Shown: positions 47,060 through 54,656 of the stretch, piece after piece
Position numbering within the stretch: position 1 is the first letter of the stretch
How the letters are laid out: each line of letters begins with the position of its first letter
Origin: Niveispirillum irakense DSM 11586
Lineage (GTDB): Bacteria; Pseudomonadota; Alphaproteobacteria; Azospirillales; Azospirillaceae
Reading direction: 5' to 3'
DNA: 64,000 nt
NCBI RefSeq assembly: GCF_000429645.1
Contig: NZ_AUCG01000023.1
Span: 186,001-250,000, forward strand
Translations under genes and position numbers: made by a program
Notes under the pieces: model-generated
The model's database searches: none
What the model was told of the DNA's origin: nothing
The model's input: the letters and a program-made list of their open reading frames with translations, nothing else

Positions 47060-47974
47060 ATGGGATTGGGCATTCTCTGCCCCGGTCAGGGCGGGCAGCA
47101 TGCTTGCATGCTGGAGATTGTCGCCGGCATCGCGGCGGCGGAAAACGCTCTGGACCAAGCCACGCCCTTGCTGGGCCAGCATCCGCGCGACCTGCTGGCG
47201 GGTGACCCCGCCCGGATCACCCGCAATGCCGTGGCGCAACCTTTGTTATGCGCCACACAGGCTGCCATCTGGGCGGGTTTGCAGCCGCTTCTCCCCCGCC
47301 CCCAGGCCGTTGCCGGCTATAGTATCGGGGAGCTTTCCGCCTATCATGTCGCCGGCAGCCTGGACATTTCCACCTTGCTGGAATTGGCGGGCCGGCGGGC
47401 AAGCCTGATGGATGCGGCCATGGCGGCGGCAGGCGCTCTCGGTGCCATGCTGGGGGTACGGGGGGTGAGCCGGCAGCGGCTTGCCCAGACCGGCGCCCGG
47501 ATCGCCATCGCCAATGGGCCGGATCGCTTCGTCATTGGCGGGCGAGTGGCGGAGATTGATGCTTTGCGGGAGGGGCTGCTGACGGCTGGTGCCTCCCTCA
47601 CCGATATTGCCGTCGATGTCGCCTCCCATACCGATCTGATGCTGCCGGCGGTCGCCCCGTTTCTGGCGGCCTTGCAGCAGGTGCCCATGGCCGCGCCGGC
47701 CTTCCCTGTCATGGCTGGCATTGATGGCAGCCCGGTCTGGCGACCGGACCGGGGGCGGGAGGTGCTGGCGGCGCAACTGACCCGCACGGTGGAATGGGCA
47801 GCCTGTCTTGACGGGCTGTTGGAACGGGGCTGCACCCTGCTGCTGGAACTGGGGCCCGGGGACGCCCTGTCCCGCATCGCGCGGGAGAGATACCCCGATC
47901 TGCCGGTGCGGTCGGTGGCGGAATTCCAGAGCCTGCCCGGTGTTGCCGCTTGGGTGCGGCGTTATCTGGAATGA
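47060..47974 (+). CDS. mdcH: Malonyl-CoA:ACP transacylase of malonate decarboxylase
   Basis: This 304-residue FabD-like acyltransferase primes the acyl-carrier protein with malonate. It shows LCPGQGGQHACML near the start, the nucleophile motif AGYSIGELSAY (GxSxGE) near residue 92, and SHTDLMLPAV with the catalytic His near residue 190. The C-terminal LLERGCTLLLELGPGDALSRI is also typical. It starts 3 bp after mdcB and closes the structural operon, so all seven Mdc functions are encoded without gaps or rearrangement. Confidence 0.93.
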   Translation: MGLGILCPGQGGQHACMLEIVAGIAAAENALDQATPLLGQHPRDLLAGDPARITRNAVAQPLLCATQAAIWAGLQPLLPRPQAVAGYSIGELSAYHVAGSLDISTLLELAGRRASLMDAAMAAAGALGAMLGVRGVSRQRLAQTGARIAIANGPDRFVIGGRVAEIDALREGLLTAGASLTDIAVDVASHTDLMLPAVAPFLAALQQVPMAAPAFPVMAGIDGSPVWRPDRGREVLAAQLTRTVEWAACLDGLLERGCTLLLELGPGDALSRIARERYPDLPVRSVAEFQSLPGVAAWVRRYLE

Positions 47975-48023
47975 TCGGACCGCACCGGCTATCCTTCCCC
48001 TCCCTTGGCGCCAGGAATGGATC

Positions 48024-48725
48024 ATGACCAGCATCGACGTGGAACCCGAGATTTCAACCGACACGCCGAACGAGGAGCGGGCGCTGCTGTCCGACATGAT
48101 CCGGCAAACCCTGTCGGATGAAATCGCCACCGGTCGCCTGCGTCCCGGCCTGTCCCTGGATGAACAGCAACTGGCTGACCGGTTCGGCACCTCGCGCACC
48201 CCGGTGCGGGAGGCACTGCGCCAGCTTTCCGTCCATGGGATGGTAGAAATCCGCCCGCGGCGCGGGGTGTTCGTCGCCACCGTGACGCGCGAACAGATCA
48301 TGGATATGTTCGAGACGATGGCCGAACTGGAGGCAATGTGCGTGCGCCTTGCCACCTATCGCGTTACGGCAGCGGAACGCAGCACGCTGTATGACATGCA
48401 CCATGCTTCCACCCTGCTGGTGAAGAACCATGATGTGGATGCCTATGACGCCTTCAACCGTTCCTTCCATGAAACCATCTACAAGGCGACACGCAACCAG
48501 TTCATGGCCACTCAGACGGCAGCGGTACGGGGCAAGCTGGCCGCGTTCCGCCGCACCCAGCTAAGGCGTGGCGACCGGCTGGTGCAGTCCCATGCCGAAC
48601 ATGGGGAAATTCTGCACGCCATGGCGCGTGGCGACGGGGATGAAAGCGCCCGCTGCATGCGCGCCCATATGCTGAATGCCAGCCACGCCCTGATGACCTA
48701 CATCACCGAGCTTCATCTGGGCTGA
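48024..48725 (+). CDS. GntR-family (FCD domain) transcriptional regulator, probably of malonate use
   Basis: This 233-residue regulator has an N-terminal winged helix (LRPGLSLDEQQLADRFGTSRTPVREALRQLSVHGMVEIRPRRGVFVA, about residues 37-85). The C-terminal all-helical FCD ligand domain follows, with metal-binding-type residues (FNRSFHETIY; SHAEHGEIL; RCMRAHM). The gene follows mdcH by 49 bp on the same strand. MatR and MdcY, known malonate regulators, belong to the same family and respond to malonate or malonyl-CoA. The likely target is the palindromic centre of the carrier/mdc divergent promoter at 41859-41889. Role by context and family; the effector is not shown. Confidence 0.85.
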   Translation: MTSIDVEPEISTDTPNEERALLSDMIRQTLSDEIATGRLRPGLSLDEQQLADRFGTSRTPVREALRQLSVHGMVEIRPRRGVFVATVTREQIMDMFETMAELEAMCVRLATYRVTAAERSTLYDMHHASTLLVKNHDVDAYDAFNRSFHETIYKATRNQFMATQTAAVRGKLAAFRRTQLRRGDRLVQSHAEHGEILHAMARGDGDESARCMRAHMLNASHALMTYITELHLG

Positions 48726-48751
48726 AATCTGCCCACCCTGACCGGACCCGT

Positions 48752-49210
48752 TCACGGCGCCTTGGCGTCTGCGCGCCTTTGCGCAAACAGGTCCGCCAGC
48801 GCCTGGGATGCGGAAATCGCCTTGGGAAAGCCTGCGGGGACGGTGACCATATAGATGATCTCCTTCAGTTCATCCTCCGTCGCGCCGACATTCAGGGCGT
48901 AGCCGGCATGGGTTTTCATGAAGCCGGTTTCACCAATGGCGGCGAAGGCCGCCACCGCTGCCAGTTGCCGGGTGCGGGCATCCAGGCCGGGGCGTGACCA
49001 TACATCGCCCAGCGCATAGGCTTGGGTCGCGTCCGCGAGGAAGGGGAACTCCTGGCGCATGGCCTCTAATACGGGCTGGGGGCGTCCCTGGTTCAGGCTG
49101 CGGACGGTTTCATCCCCCTGTCGCAGCCGTTCGGCCATTGTCTGGGCATCGGCCGCCATTGGCAAAGCGGCAAGCAGGATCGCCAGAAAGAGACGGCAAG
49201 CGTTCATCAT
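48752..49210 (-). CDS. Exported carboxymuconolactone decarboxylase-family protein
   Basis: The protein (152 residues from 49210) begins with a signal peptide (MMNACRLFLAILLAALPMAADAQ) and continues as a CMD/AhpD-like all-helical domain. Recognisable parts are LDARTRQLAAVAAFAAIGETGFMKTHAGYALNVGATEDELKEIIYM and a C-terminal PAGFPKAISASQALADLF. The AhpD-type CxxC pair is missing, so peroxidase-reductant activity is unlikely. An exported form with a GETGFMKTHAGYA core is common in many Proteobacteria and has no fixed function. Upstream in-frame ATGs (49219, 49246) give a longer N-terminus without better signals. A perfect palindrome 32 bp upstream may control it. Confidence 0.8.
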   Translation of the reverse strand: MMNACRLFLAILLAALPMAADAQTMAERLRQGDETVRSLNQGRPQPVLEAMRQEFPFLADATQAYALGDVWSRPGLDARTRQLAAVAAFAAIGETGFMKTHAGYALNVGATEDELKEIIYMVTVPAGFPKAISASQALADLFAQRRADAKAP

Positions 49211-49241
49211 AATCTCCATCCATCGTCGGCATTTACTGAAA

Positions 49242-49260
49242 ATCATTGATAATCAATGAT
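49242..49260. promoter_or_regulatory. Perfect 9-bp palindrome with 1-bp centre, candidate operator
   Basis: ATCATTGAT (49242-49250) and ATCAATGAT (49252-49260) flank a single A. It lies upstream of the exported CMD-family gene on the minus strand, in an AT-rich pocket. It resembles Fur-like or TetR/LysR-type sites in general form only. No matching regulator is adjacent. Confidence 0.6.
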
Positions 49261-49565
49261 ATGGGGCGTGGACAGACGGTCAGGAAAAACAGGCAAGCAA
49301 AGGGGAAGGTCGGGCAACATGAAGAGGCGGACCTGCCTCCGCCGCATTCCTGACCAGAAAAATTCTCCGCTTGCCACGGGGACGGGCCACGGTTAATCAC
49401 TGGTTCAAAGCATCAAGAGTCGGGCCGACGCTCGACACCAACCTGCTCCCGGGCAAGGTGGTGCTCCCCGTCAAAGGGGAGGATGTGGCCGTACCGGCAA
49501 AAACGGGAAGCCCACGCGCGTCGTACCGACTCTCCAACTGAAAATTCAGCAATGGACTGTCGGAC
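49261..49565 (+). promoter_or_regulatory. Long GC-rich structured leader before the threonine aldolase gene
   Basis: No gene is evident in the 305 bp. Several stable hairpins can be read: GGCGGA with TCCGCC around 49,327-49,344; CTCCCC with GGGGAG around 49,463-49,485; and GGTGGTG, which could pair with upstream CACCAACC. The layout suggests a structured 5' leader or riboswitch-type element, but it fits no class I can recall. A 25-codon open frame starting at about 49,320 may be chance. Confidence 0.35.
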
Positions 49566-50624
49566 ATGCAGCAATTCATCCAACAATTCGCCAGTGACAA
49601 TTACGCCGGTATCTGTCCGGAAGCCTGGGCTGCGATGGAGCAGGCCAACCAGGGCCATGTCCCGGCCTATGGCGATGATGCCTGGACCAGCCGGGCGGCA
49701 GATGCGTTCCGCACCCTGTTCGGCACCGATTGCGAGGTGTTTTTCGCCTTCAACGGCACGGCAGCCAATTCCCTGGCGCTGGCGGCCTTGTGCCAGTCCT
49801 ATCACAGCGTCATCTGCTCCTCCTTCGCCCATGTGGAGACGGATGAATGCGGCGCGCCGGAGTTCTTCTCCAACGGATCGAAGCTGCTGGTGGCCCCCAC
49901 GCCGGATGGCAAGCTGACGCCCGACGCCGTGCGCGCCCTGGCAACCGGCCGGTCGGACATCCATTTTCCCAAGCCGCGCGCTGTCACCATCACCCAGCCG
50001 ACCGAAACGGGATTGGTTTATACGGTGGCGGAGATCAAGGCCCTGTCAGCGGTCTGCCGGGAGTTGGGCCTGCATCTGCATATGGATGGCGCCCGCTTCG
50101 CCAATGCCTGTGCGGCGCTGGGTTGTTCCCCTGCCGATATCACCTGGAAGGCCGGCGTGGATGTGCTGTGCTTTGGCGGCACCAAGAATGGCATGGCGGT
50201 GGGAGAGGCCATCCTGTTCTTCAACCATTCCCAGGCCGAAGATTTTGAATGGCGCTGCAAGCAGGCGGGGCAGCTTGCCTCCAAAATGCGCTTCCTGGCC
50301 GCCCCCTGGGTCGGCTTGCTGGAAAGCGGCGCGTGGCTTGCCAACGCCACCCACGCCAATGAATGCGCAGCCCGGCTTGGTGCCGCCGTGGTGGGACTTG
50401 AAGGGGTGGAACTGGCCTATCCGGTACAGGCCAATGCTGTGTTCCTGACCGCTTCGCCGGCCATCCTGGACGGTCTGCGGGCGAAGGGTTGGCGTTTTTA
50501 CACCTTCATCGGCGGTGCCGCGCGCTTCATGTTCGCCTGGGATGCTGATCCGGCGCGCGTGACGGCCTTGATCGACGATCTCCGCTCTGTCGCAACCCAG
50601 CCTGTCCTGGCCGTGGCGGTCTGA
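49566..50624 (+). CDS. Low-specificity L-threonine aldolase (PLP-dependent)
   Basis: This 352-residue fold-type I PLP enzyme cleaves L-threonine/allo-threonine to glycine and acetaldehyde. Landmarks are the start FASDNYAGICPEAWAAM, FAFNGTAANSLAL (cofactor phosphate region), HVETDECGAPEFFSNGSKLL, LHLHMDGARFANAC with the cofactor-stacking HMDGAR, and the PLP lysine in CFGGTKNGMAVGEA. This is the short bacterial threonine aldolase/beta-eliminating lyase architecture. A long structured leader precedes it, so its expression may be controlled after transcription starts. A terminator hairpin follows its stop. Confidence 0.9.
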   Translation: MQQFIQQFASDNYAGICPEAWAAMEQANQGHVPAYGDDAWTSRAADAFRTLFGTDCEVFFAFNGTAANSLALAALCQSYHSVICSSFAHVETDECGAPEFFSNGSKLLVAPTPDGKLTPDAVRALATGRSDIHFPKPRAVTITQPTETGLVYTVAEIKALSAVCRELGLHLHMDGARFANACAALGCSPADITWKAGVDVLCFGGTKNGMAVGEAILFFNHSQAEDFEWRCKQAGQLASKMRFLAAPWVGLLESGAWLANATHANECAARLGAAVVGLEGVELAYPVQANAVFLTASPAILDGLRAKGWRFYTFIGGAARFMFAWDADPARVTALIDDLRSVATQPVLAVAV

Positions 50625-50631
50625 CCAAAGG

Positions 50632-50660
50632 GCCACCCCCTGATGATGTCAGGGGGTGGC
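50632..50660. terminator. Bidirectional terminator-type hairpin between threonine aldolase and LysR genes
   Basis: GCCACCCCCTGA (50632-50643) and TCAGGGGGTGGC (50649-50660) are perfect 12-bp arms around a 5-base loop, between two convergent genes. The right arm overlaps the last codons of the LysR gene. No T-run is present. Confidence 0.75.
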
Positions 50661-51554
50661 GATCTGCCGGGCCACATCCCCGATCAACTCCCGCAGCCAG
50701 CGATGGGCCGGATCGTGGCGGTATCGGACATGCCATGCCATATCCACCGGGAAGGTGCCCAGATCGACAGGGGAGGGCACGATCTTCAGACGGGGGTCAT
50801 GCGCCAGCCGGCGGCAGATCAGCGTCGGCAGGGTGGAGCAGTAATCCGTTACCGCGATCAGTTCCGGAATGGCCAGGAAATGGGTGACGGAGACGGCAAC
50901 TTCCCGCCGGAGCGCCTGCCGTTCCAAGGCCTGAAACAGCCCCACCCGCAGCCGGCCGGGCGGCAGCATGTTGACATGTTTCAGCCGTTCATATTGTTCG
51001 CGGGAGATGGAGTTTCCGATCTCCGGATGGTCGGCGCGGACGATGCAGGCAAGCCCATCATCCATCAGATGCTGCACCACCAGATTATCGGGCGGATCGG
51101 GGATGCGGCCCATGACCAGCGCCGTGGTGCCGGAAATGACACCCGTTTCCGCCAGATCGGTGCCATAGGGCGTCAGGCGCAGCTTGATACCCGGCGCTTC
51201 CACCCGCAGCCGGGCCACTACCGCCGGCATCAGAACAAATTCGACAAAGCTGTTTGGGGCGATGGTGAAAAGCCGTTCAGCCCGTTTGGGGTCGAATTCC
51301 TGCTGGCCCAGGATCATGTCATCCAGGATCGCCAGGGTATCGGCGATCAGCGGTGCCAGTTCCTGCGCCTTGTCCGTTGGCTGCATGCCATACCGCTCCC
51401 GGATGAAAAGCGGATCGCGCAGCAGGATGCGCAGGCGCGCCAGCGCATTGGACAAGGCCGGCTGGGTGATGCCCAGCTTTTCCGCAGCACGGGTGACATT
51501 GCGCTCCTCCATCAGCGCCATGAAGGTCCGCAGCAGGTTCAGGTCGTATTTCAT
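50649..51554 (-). CDS. LysR-family transcriptional regulator (NodD/LinR-like)
   Basis: This 301-residue regulator has an N-terminal winged helix (LNLLRTFMALMEERNVTRAAEKLGITQPALSNALARLR) and a C-terminal periplasmic-binding-like effector domain. The segment RLRILLRDPLFIRERYGMQPTDKAQELAPLI is typical of the branch near NodD, LeuO and LinR. It diverges from the DJ-1-family gene with 100 bp between starts. The inverted repeat TTTCA-N9-TGAAA in that gap is the likely binding site, so it probably controls that gene and itself. The effector cannot be guessed. Confidence 0.9.
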   Translation of the reverse strand: MKYDLNLLRTFMALMEERNVTRAAEKLGITQPALSNALARLRILLRDPLFIRERYGMQPTDKAQELAPLIADTLAILDDMILGQQEFDPKRAERLFTIAPNSFVEFVLMPAVVARLRVEAPGIKLRLTPYGTDLAETGVISGTTALVMGRIPDPPDNLVVQHLMDDGLACIVRADHPEIGNSISREQYERLKHVNMLPPGRLRVGLFQALERQALRREVAVSVTHFLAIPELIAVTDYCSTLPTLICRRLAHDPRLKIVPSPVDLGTFPVDMAWHVRYRHDPAHRWLRELIGDVARQIATP

Positions 51555-51564
51555 ACAGTTATAG

Positions 51565-51583
51565 TTTCATATGATATCTGAAA
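51565..51583. promoter_or_regulatory. Candidate LysR-type binding site
   Basis: TTTCA (51565-51569) and TGAAA (51579-51583) are symmetric arms around 9 bases, in the AT-rich gap between lysR and the DJ-1-family gene. The site fits the T-N11-A pattern of LysR proteins and sits just upstream of the lysR start, as expected for autoregulation. Confidence 0.55.
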
Positions 51584-51654
51584 TTGGAAAGATAAATTTT
51601 TTAAATACATCTCGCGGATATAGGCTTGCGCCATCCAGACCAAGGAGCTGTCAC

Positions 51655-52311
51655 ATGTCCAAGATCCTGTTCATCCTCACCAGCCATGACCGCATGCTGA
51701 ATGGCGAGCCCACAGGCTTATGGGTGGAGGAGCATGCCGTTCCCTATAATGCCTTCACCAAGGCCGGGCATGAAGTGGTGGTCACTTCTGTCGCCGGTGG
51801 CAAGGTGCCGGTTGATCCGAAAAGCACGCCATCGGCCGAAGAGGCGGAGAAATGGGCTGATGCGATTGCCGTCCTGGCCGATACGCCCGCCTTTGACACG
51901 CTGGCCACGGATGGGTTCGATGCCGTCTATATGCCGGGCGGCCATGGCACGGTTTTCGATATGCCCTATAATAAGAAACTGCATGACCTGCTGTTTCACT
52001 TTGATGCTACCGGCCGGGTGATCGCCAGCGTCTGTCATGCGCCCGCAGTCTTTGCCGGGATGCGCCGGACGGACGGCACCCCCTTCATCGCCGGTCGCAC
52101 TATTGCCGCCTTTACCGATGCAGAAGAACGCGCGGTGGATGGGGTGGAGAAGGTGCCTTTCCTGCTGGAAAGCCGGCTGAAGGAACTGGGTGCCATTCAC
52201 CATGGCGCGGCTGACTGGTCGCCCAATGCCATCCAGGATGGCCGGCTGGTGACAGGGCAGAACCCGCAATCCTCCGCCGCAGTGGCAGAGCTGGTTCTGC
52301 GTCTGCTCTGA
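51655..52311 (+). CDS. DJ-1/PfpI (Hsp31-like) family protein, candidate glyoxalase III-type
   Basis: The 218-residue protein from the ATG at 51655 (AAGGAG ribosome binding site) has the class I glutamine-amidotransferase-like fold of Hsp31/YhbO relatives. Motifs seen are ILFILTSH at the first strand, LWVEEHAVPYNAFTKAGHEVVVTS, the Glu-containing SAEEAEKW, YMPGGHGTVFDM, and the nucleophile-elbow ASVCHAPAVF. The Cys in this elbow is the reactive thiol. Related proteins detoxify glyoxal and methylglyoxal or act as chaperones. It is divergent from a LysR gene and followed by an aldo/keto reductase, which may share an aldehyde-detoxification role. Confidence 0.86.
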   Translation: MSKILFILTSHDRMLNGEPTGLWVEEHAVPYNAFTKAGHEVVVTSVAGGKVPVDPKSTPSAEEAEKWADAIAVLADTPAFDTLATDGFDAVYMPGGHGTVFDMPYNKKLHDLLFHFDATGRVIASVCHAPAVFAGMRRTDGTPFIAGRTIAAFTDAEERAVDGVEKVPFLLESRLKELGAIHHGAADWSPNAIQDGRLVTGQNPQSSAAVAELVLRLL

Positions 52312-52346
52312 CGTCACGGCAAAACGCCTGGAACTTCCTATGAGAA

Positions 52347-52378
52347 CAGGTGGTTGACCTTGAAAGGGTAACCACCTG
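52347..52378. promoter_or_regulatory. 9-bp inverted repeat before the aldo/keto reductase gene
   Basis: CAGGTGGTT (52347-52355) and AACCACCTG (52370-52378) are perfect arms around 14 bases. A TTGACC element lies at 52354-52359 inside the repeat. This could be a MerR- or MarR-type operator over the promoter, or a terminator for the DJ-1-family gene. It ends 28 bp before the next start. Confidence 0.5.
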
Positions 52379-52406
52379 CTGTCCTCTTCACACAAGGATT
52401 GAGATC

Positions 52407-53420
52407 ATGGCCATCAAGGATATCCTGCCCAGCCGGCTTGGCTTTGGCGCCGCACCGCTTGGCAACATGTTCCGCGACATTCCGGAGGAGGAGGCCCAGG
52501 CGACAGTGAACGCCGCCTGGGATGACGGTATCCGCTATTTCGACAATGCGCCCTTCTATGGGGCTGGGCTGGCGGAAATCCGCATGGGCAAGGCGCTGGC
52601 CGGGCGCAACCGGGCCGACTACGTCATCAGCACCAAGGTCGGTCGTCTGATCCTGGACGAAACGGAAGATACCGCCAGCCGGGACCAGGGGGAGAAGAGT
52701 GGTGTCTTCCAGCACGGGCTACCCAACAAGGTCGTGAATGATTATTCCGCTGATGCGACGCTGCGCTCCATCGAGGACAGCCTGAAACGCCTGCAGACAG
52801 ACCATATCGAAATCGTCTGGGTCCATGATGTGGCCCAGGATTTCTATGGCGATGAATGGCTGGGCATGTTTGAAAGCGCACGCAAGGGCGCCTTCAAGGT
52901 ACTGGACCGGTTGCGGGACGAAGGCGTGATCAAGGCCTGGGGCCTGGGCGTTAACCGGGTGGAGCCGATTGAACTGCTGCTGCAGATGGAAGGTTACAAG
53001 CCGGACGGGTTCCTGCTGGCGGGCCGTTACACCCTTCTGGACCATGACCGCGCTTTACAGCGCGTGATGCCGATGGTGGCGGCGCGGGGCCTGGGGATTG
53101 TCGTTGGTGGCCCTTACAGTTCCGGGGCGCTGGTTGGCGGGCCAAATTTTGAATATGCGCCAGCGACGCCCGCCATCCTGGAAAAAGTGGCGCGGATCAA
53201 GGCCATTGCTGACCGCTATGGCGTCAGCATGAAGGCTGCCGGGCTGCAATTCTCCCTGGCGAACCCCGCGGTGGCAACGGTTATACCGGGAGCCAGCCGC
53301 CCCTCCCGCATTGCTGAGGATGGCGCGGCGTTGAGAGAAGTGATCCCCGCGGACTTCTGGCGGGAAATCCGGGCCGCCAAACTGGTTGATCCGGCGGCCC
53401 CGCTGCCGGTCACGGATTGA
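52407..53420 (+). CDS. Aldo/keto reductase
   Basis: This 337-residue TIM-barrel NAD(P)H oxidoreductase resembles pyridoxal 4-dehydrogenase and L-fucose/D-threo-aldose dehydrogenases. It has LPSRLGFGAAPLGNMF at the start, YFDNAPFYGAGLAEIRMGKAL with the catalytic Asp and Tyr, the catalytic Lys in ISTKVGR, and the active-site His in WVHDVAQ. A C-terminal VIPGASRPSRIAED is the NADP-binding end. The start at 52407 follows AAGGATTGAG; an upstream in-frame ATG at 52350 overlaps the inverted repeat. A convergent terminator follows. Confidence 0.88.
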   Translation: MAIKDILPSRLGFGAAPLGNMFRDIPEEEAQATVNAAWDDGIRYFDNAPFYGAGLAEIRMGKALAGRNRADYVISTKVGRLILDETEDTASRDQGEKSGVFQHGLPNKVVNDYSADATLRSIEDSLKRLQTDHIEIVWVHDVAQDFYGDEWLGMFESARKGAFKVLDRLRDEGVIKAWGLGVNRVEPIELLLQMEGYKPDGFLLAGRYTLLDHDRALQRVMPMVAARGLGIVVGGPYSSGALVGGPNFEYAPATPAILEKVARIKAIADRYGVSMKAAGLQFSLANPAVATVIPGASRPSRIAEDGAALREVIPADFWREIRAAKLVDPAAPLPVTD

Positions 53421-53427
53421 GCGGGCA

Positions 53428-53465
53428 ATGCCCCGCTATTGCGGCACGTAGCTATAGCGGGGCAT
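53428..53465. terminator. Bidirectional terminator-type hairpin between convergent genes
   Basis: ATGCCCCGCTAT (53428-53439) and ATAGCGGGGCAT (53454-53465) are perfect 12-bp arms with a 14-base loop, placed exactly between the convergent aldo/keto reductase and alcohol dehydrogenase genes. No T-run is present. Confidence 0.75.
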
Positions 53466-53477
53466 CAAGGTGACGGA

Positions 53478-54602
53478 TCAGCCCGGCAAGACCACCTGCC
53501 GGATCACCCGGCCGGCGGCCAGATCATCCATCAGGCGGTTAATCTCCGACAGGGGGGCAGTGCCCGACAGCAGCCGGTGAACGGGCAGGCGGCCCGCCCG
53601 CCACAGCCCGATATAGCGCGGCACGTCACGGGCAGGGATGGAAGAGCCCATATAGCTGCCCATCAGCGTCTTGCCTTCCGCCACCAGGGAGACAGCCGGG
53701 AAGCTCAACATCTCCGCCGGGTTGGGCAGGCCCACGGTGATGGTGCGCCCACCGCGCCGGGTGGATTTGTAGGCGGCGGCCAGCACGGCTGCCTTGCCCG
53801 CTGTTTCAATGGCGACATCGGCACCACCGCCCGTCAGGTCGGCAATGGCCTGGGCGGCATCGGCCGGGGCGACGGCGGCGGCGGCCCCCAGTTCCAGCGC
53901 CAGCTTGCGCTTTTCCTCCAGCGGGTCCACGGCGATGACGGGATTGGCCCCCGCGGCCACCGCACCCAGCAGGGAGGACAGGCCGACACCGCCCAGCCCG
54001 TAAACAACCACGCTTTCCCCCGGCCGGACAGTGGCCGTATTCATCACCGCTCCCACGCCGGTCAGGACGGCGCAGCCGAACAGGGCGGCGATTTCCGGTG
54101 CGATGTCGGACGGGATTTTCACGGCGGAGCGCTGGTCCACCACCGCATGGGTGGCAAAGGCGGACACACCCAGATGATGATGGATTTCCTGGCCCGGCAA
54201 TTCCATCAGCCGGCGGCCGCCGCGCAGCAAACGCCCCTCACCATTGGCGGTGGCGCCCGGCTGGCAGAGATAGCCCTCCCCCGCGCCACAGCAGGCGCAT
54301 TGGCCACAGGCGGGCAGGAAGGCCAGCACGACACGGTCACCGGGCTTGAACTCGCTGGCGGGATCGCCTGTCTCAATCACCGTTGCCGCTGCTTCATGGC
54401 CCAAAGCCATCGGCATGGGCCGGGGCCGGTCGCCATTGATCACCGACAGGTCGGAATGGCAAAGGCCGGCCGCGTCGATCCGCACCAGCAATTCACCCGG
54501 CCGGGGAGGGGCCAGTTCCACCTCTGCCAGCCGCAGGGGGCGGCTTTCGGCATAGGGGCCGGGCAGGCCGATCTGGTCCAGAATGGCAGCGGTGATACGC
54601 AT
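53478..54602 (-). CDS. Zinc-dependent class III-like alcohol dehydrogenase
   Basis: This 374-residue MDR alcohol dehydrogenase shows the catalytic zinc Cys in GLCHSDLSV, the structural zinc cysteines in PACGQCACCGAGEGYLC, GHEAAATVIETG, and the coenzyme-binding YGLGGVGLSSLLGA followed by AVDPLEEKR. The ATG at 54602 gives the usual start just before the first strand; an in-frame upstream ATG adds 13 unlikely residues. It is the last gene of the minus-strand series that runs from the FAD oxidase at 59226. It probably oxidises an alcohol intermediate of the same route or regenerates a cofactor. The substrate is unknown; benzyl- or aryl-alcohol and S-hydroxymethylglutathione enzymes share the fold. 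Confidence 0.9.
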   Translation of the reverse strand: MRITAAILDQIGLPGPYAESRPLRLAEVELAPPRPGELLVRIDAAGLCHSDLSVINGDRPRPMPMALGHEAAATVIETGDPASEFKPGDRVVLAFLPACGQCACCGAGEGYLCQPGATANGEGRLLRGGRRLMELPGQEIHHHLGVSAFATHAVVDQRSAVKIPSDIAPEIAALFGCAVLTGVGAVMNTATVRPGESVVVYGLGGVGLSSLLGAVAAGANPVIAVDPLEEKRKLALELGAAAAVAPADAAQAIADLTGGGADVAIETAGKAAVLAAAYKSTRRGGRTITVGLPNPAEMLSFPAVSLVAEGKTLMGSYMGSSIPARDVPRYIGLWRAGRLPVHRLLSGTAPLSEINRLMDDLAAGRVIRQVVLPG

Positions 54603-54656
54603 GGCGTGTCCTCTCAAGGCCTTTTTGCGATTGCCCGGCAACAGCGCGGGGAATGG

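Noticed and set aside
49381-49565. Glycine or ZTP riboswitch before threonine aldolase
   Set aside because: Conserved core motifs of those classes are not visible. I keep only an unclassified structured leader.
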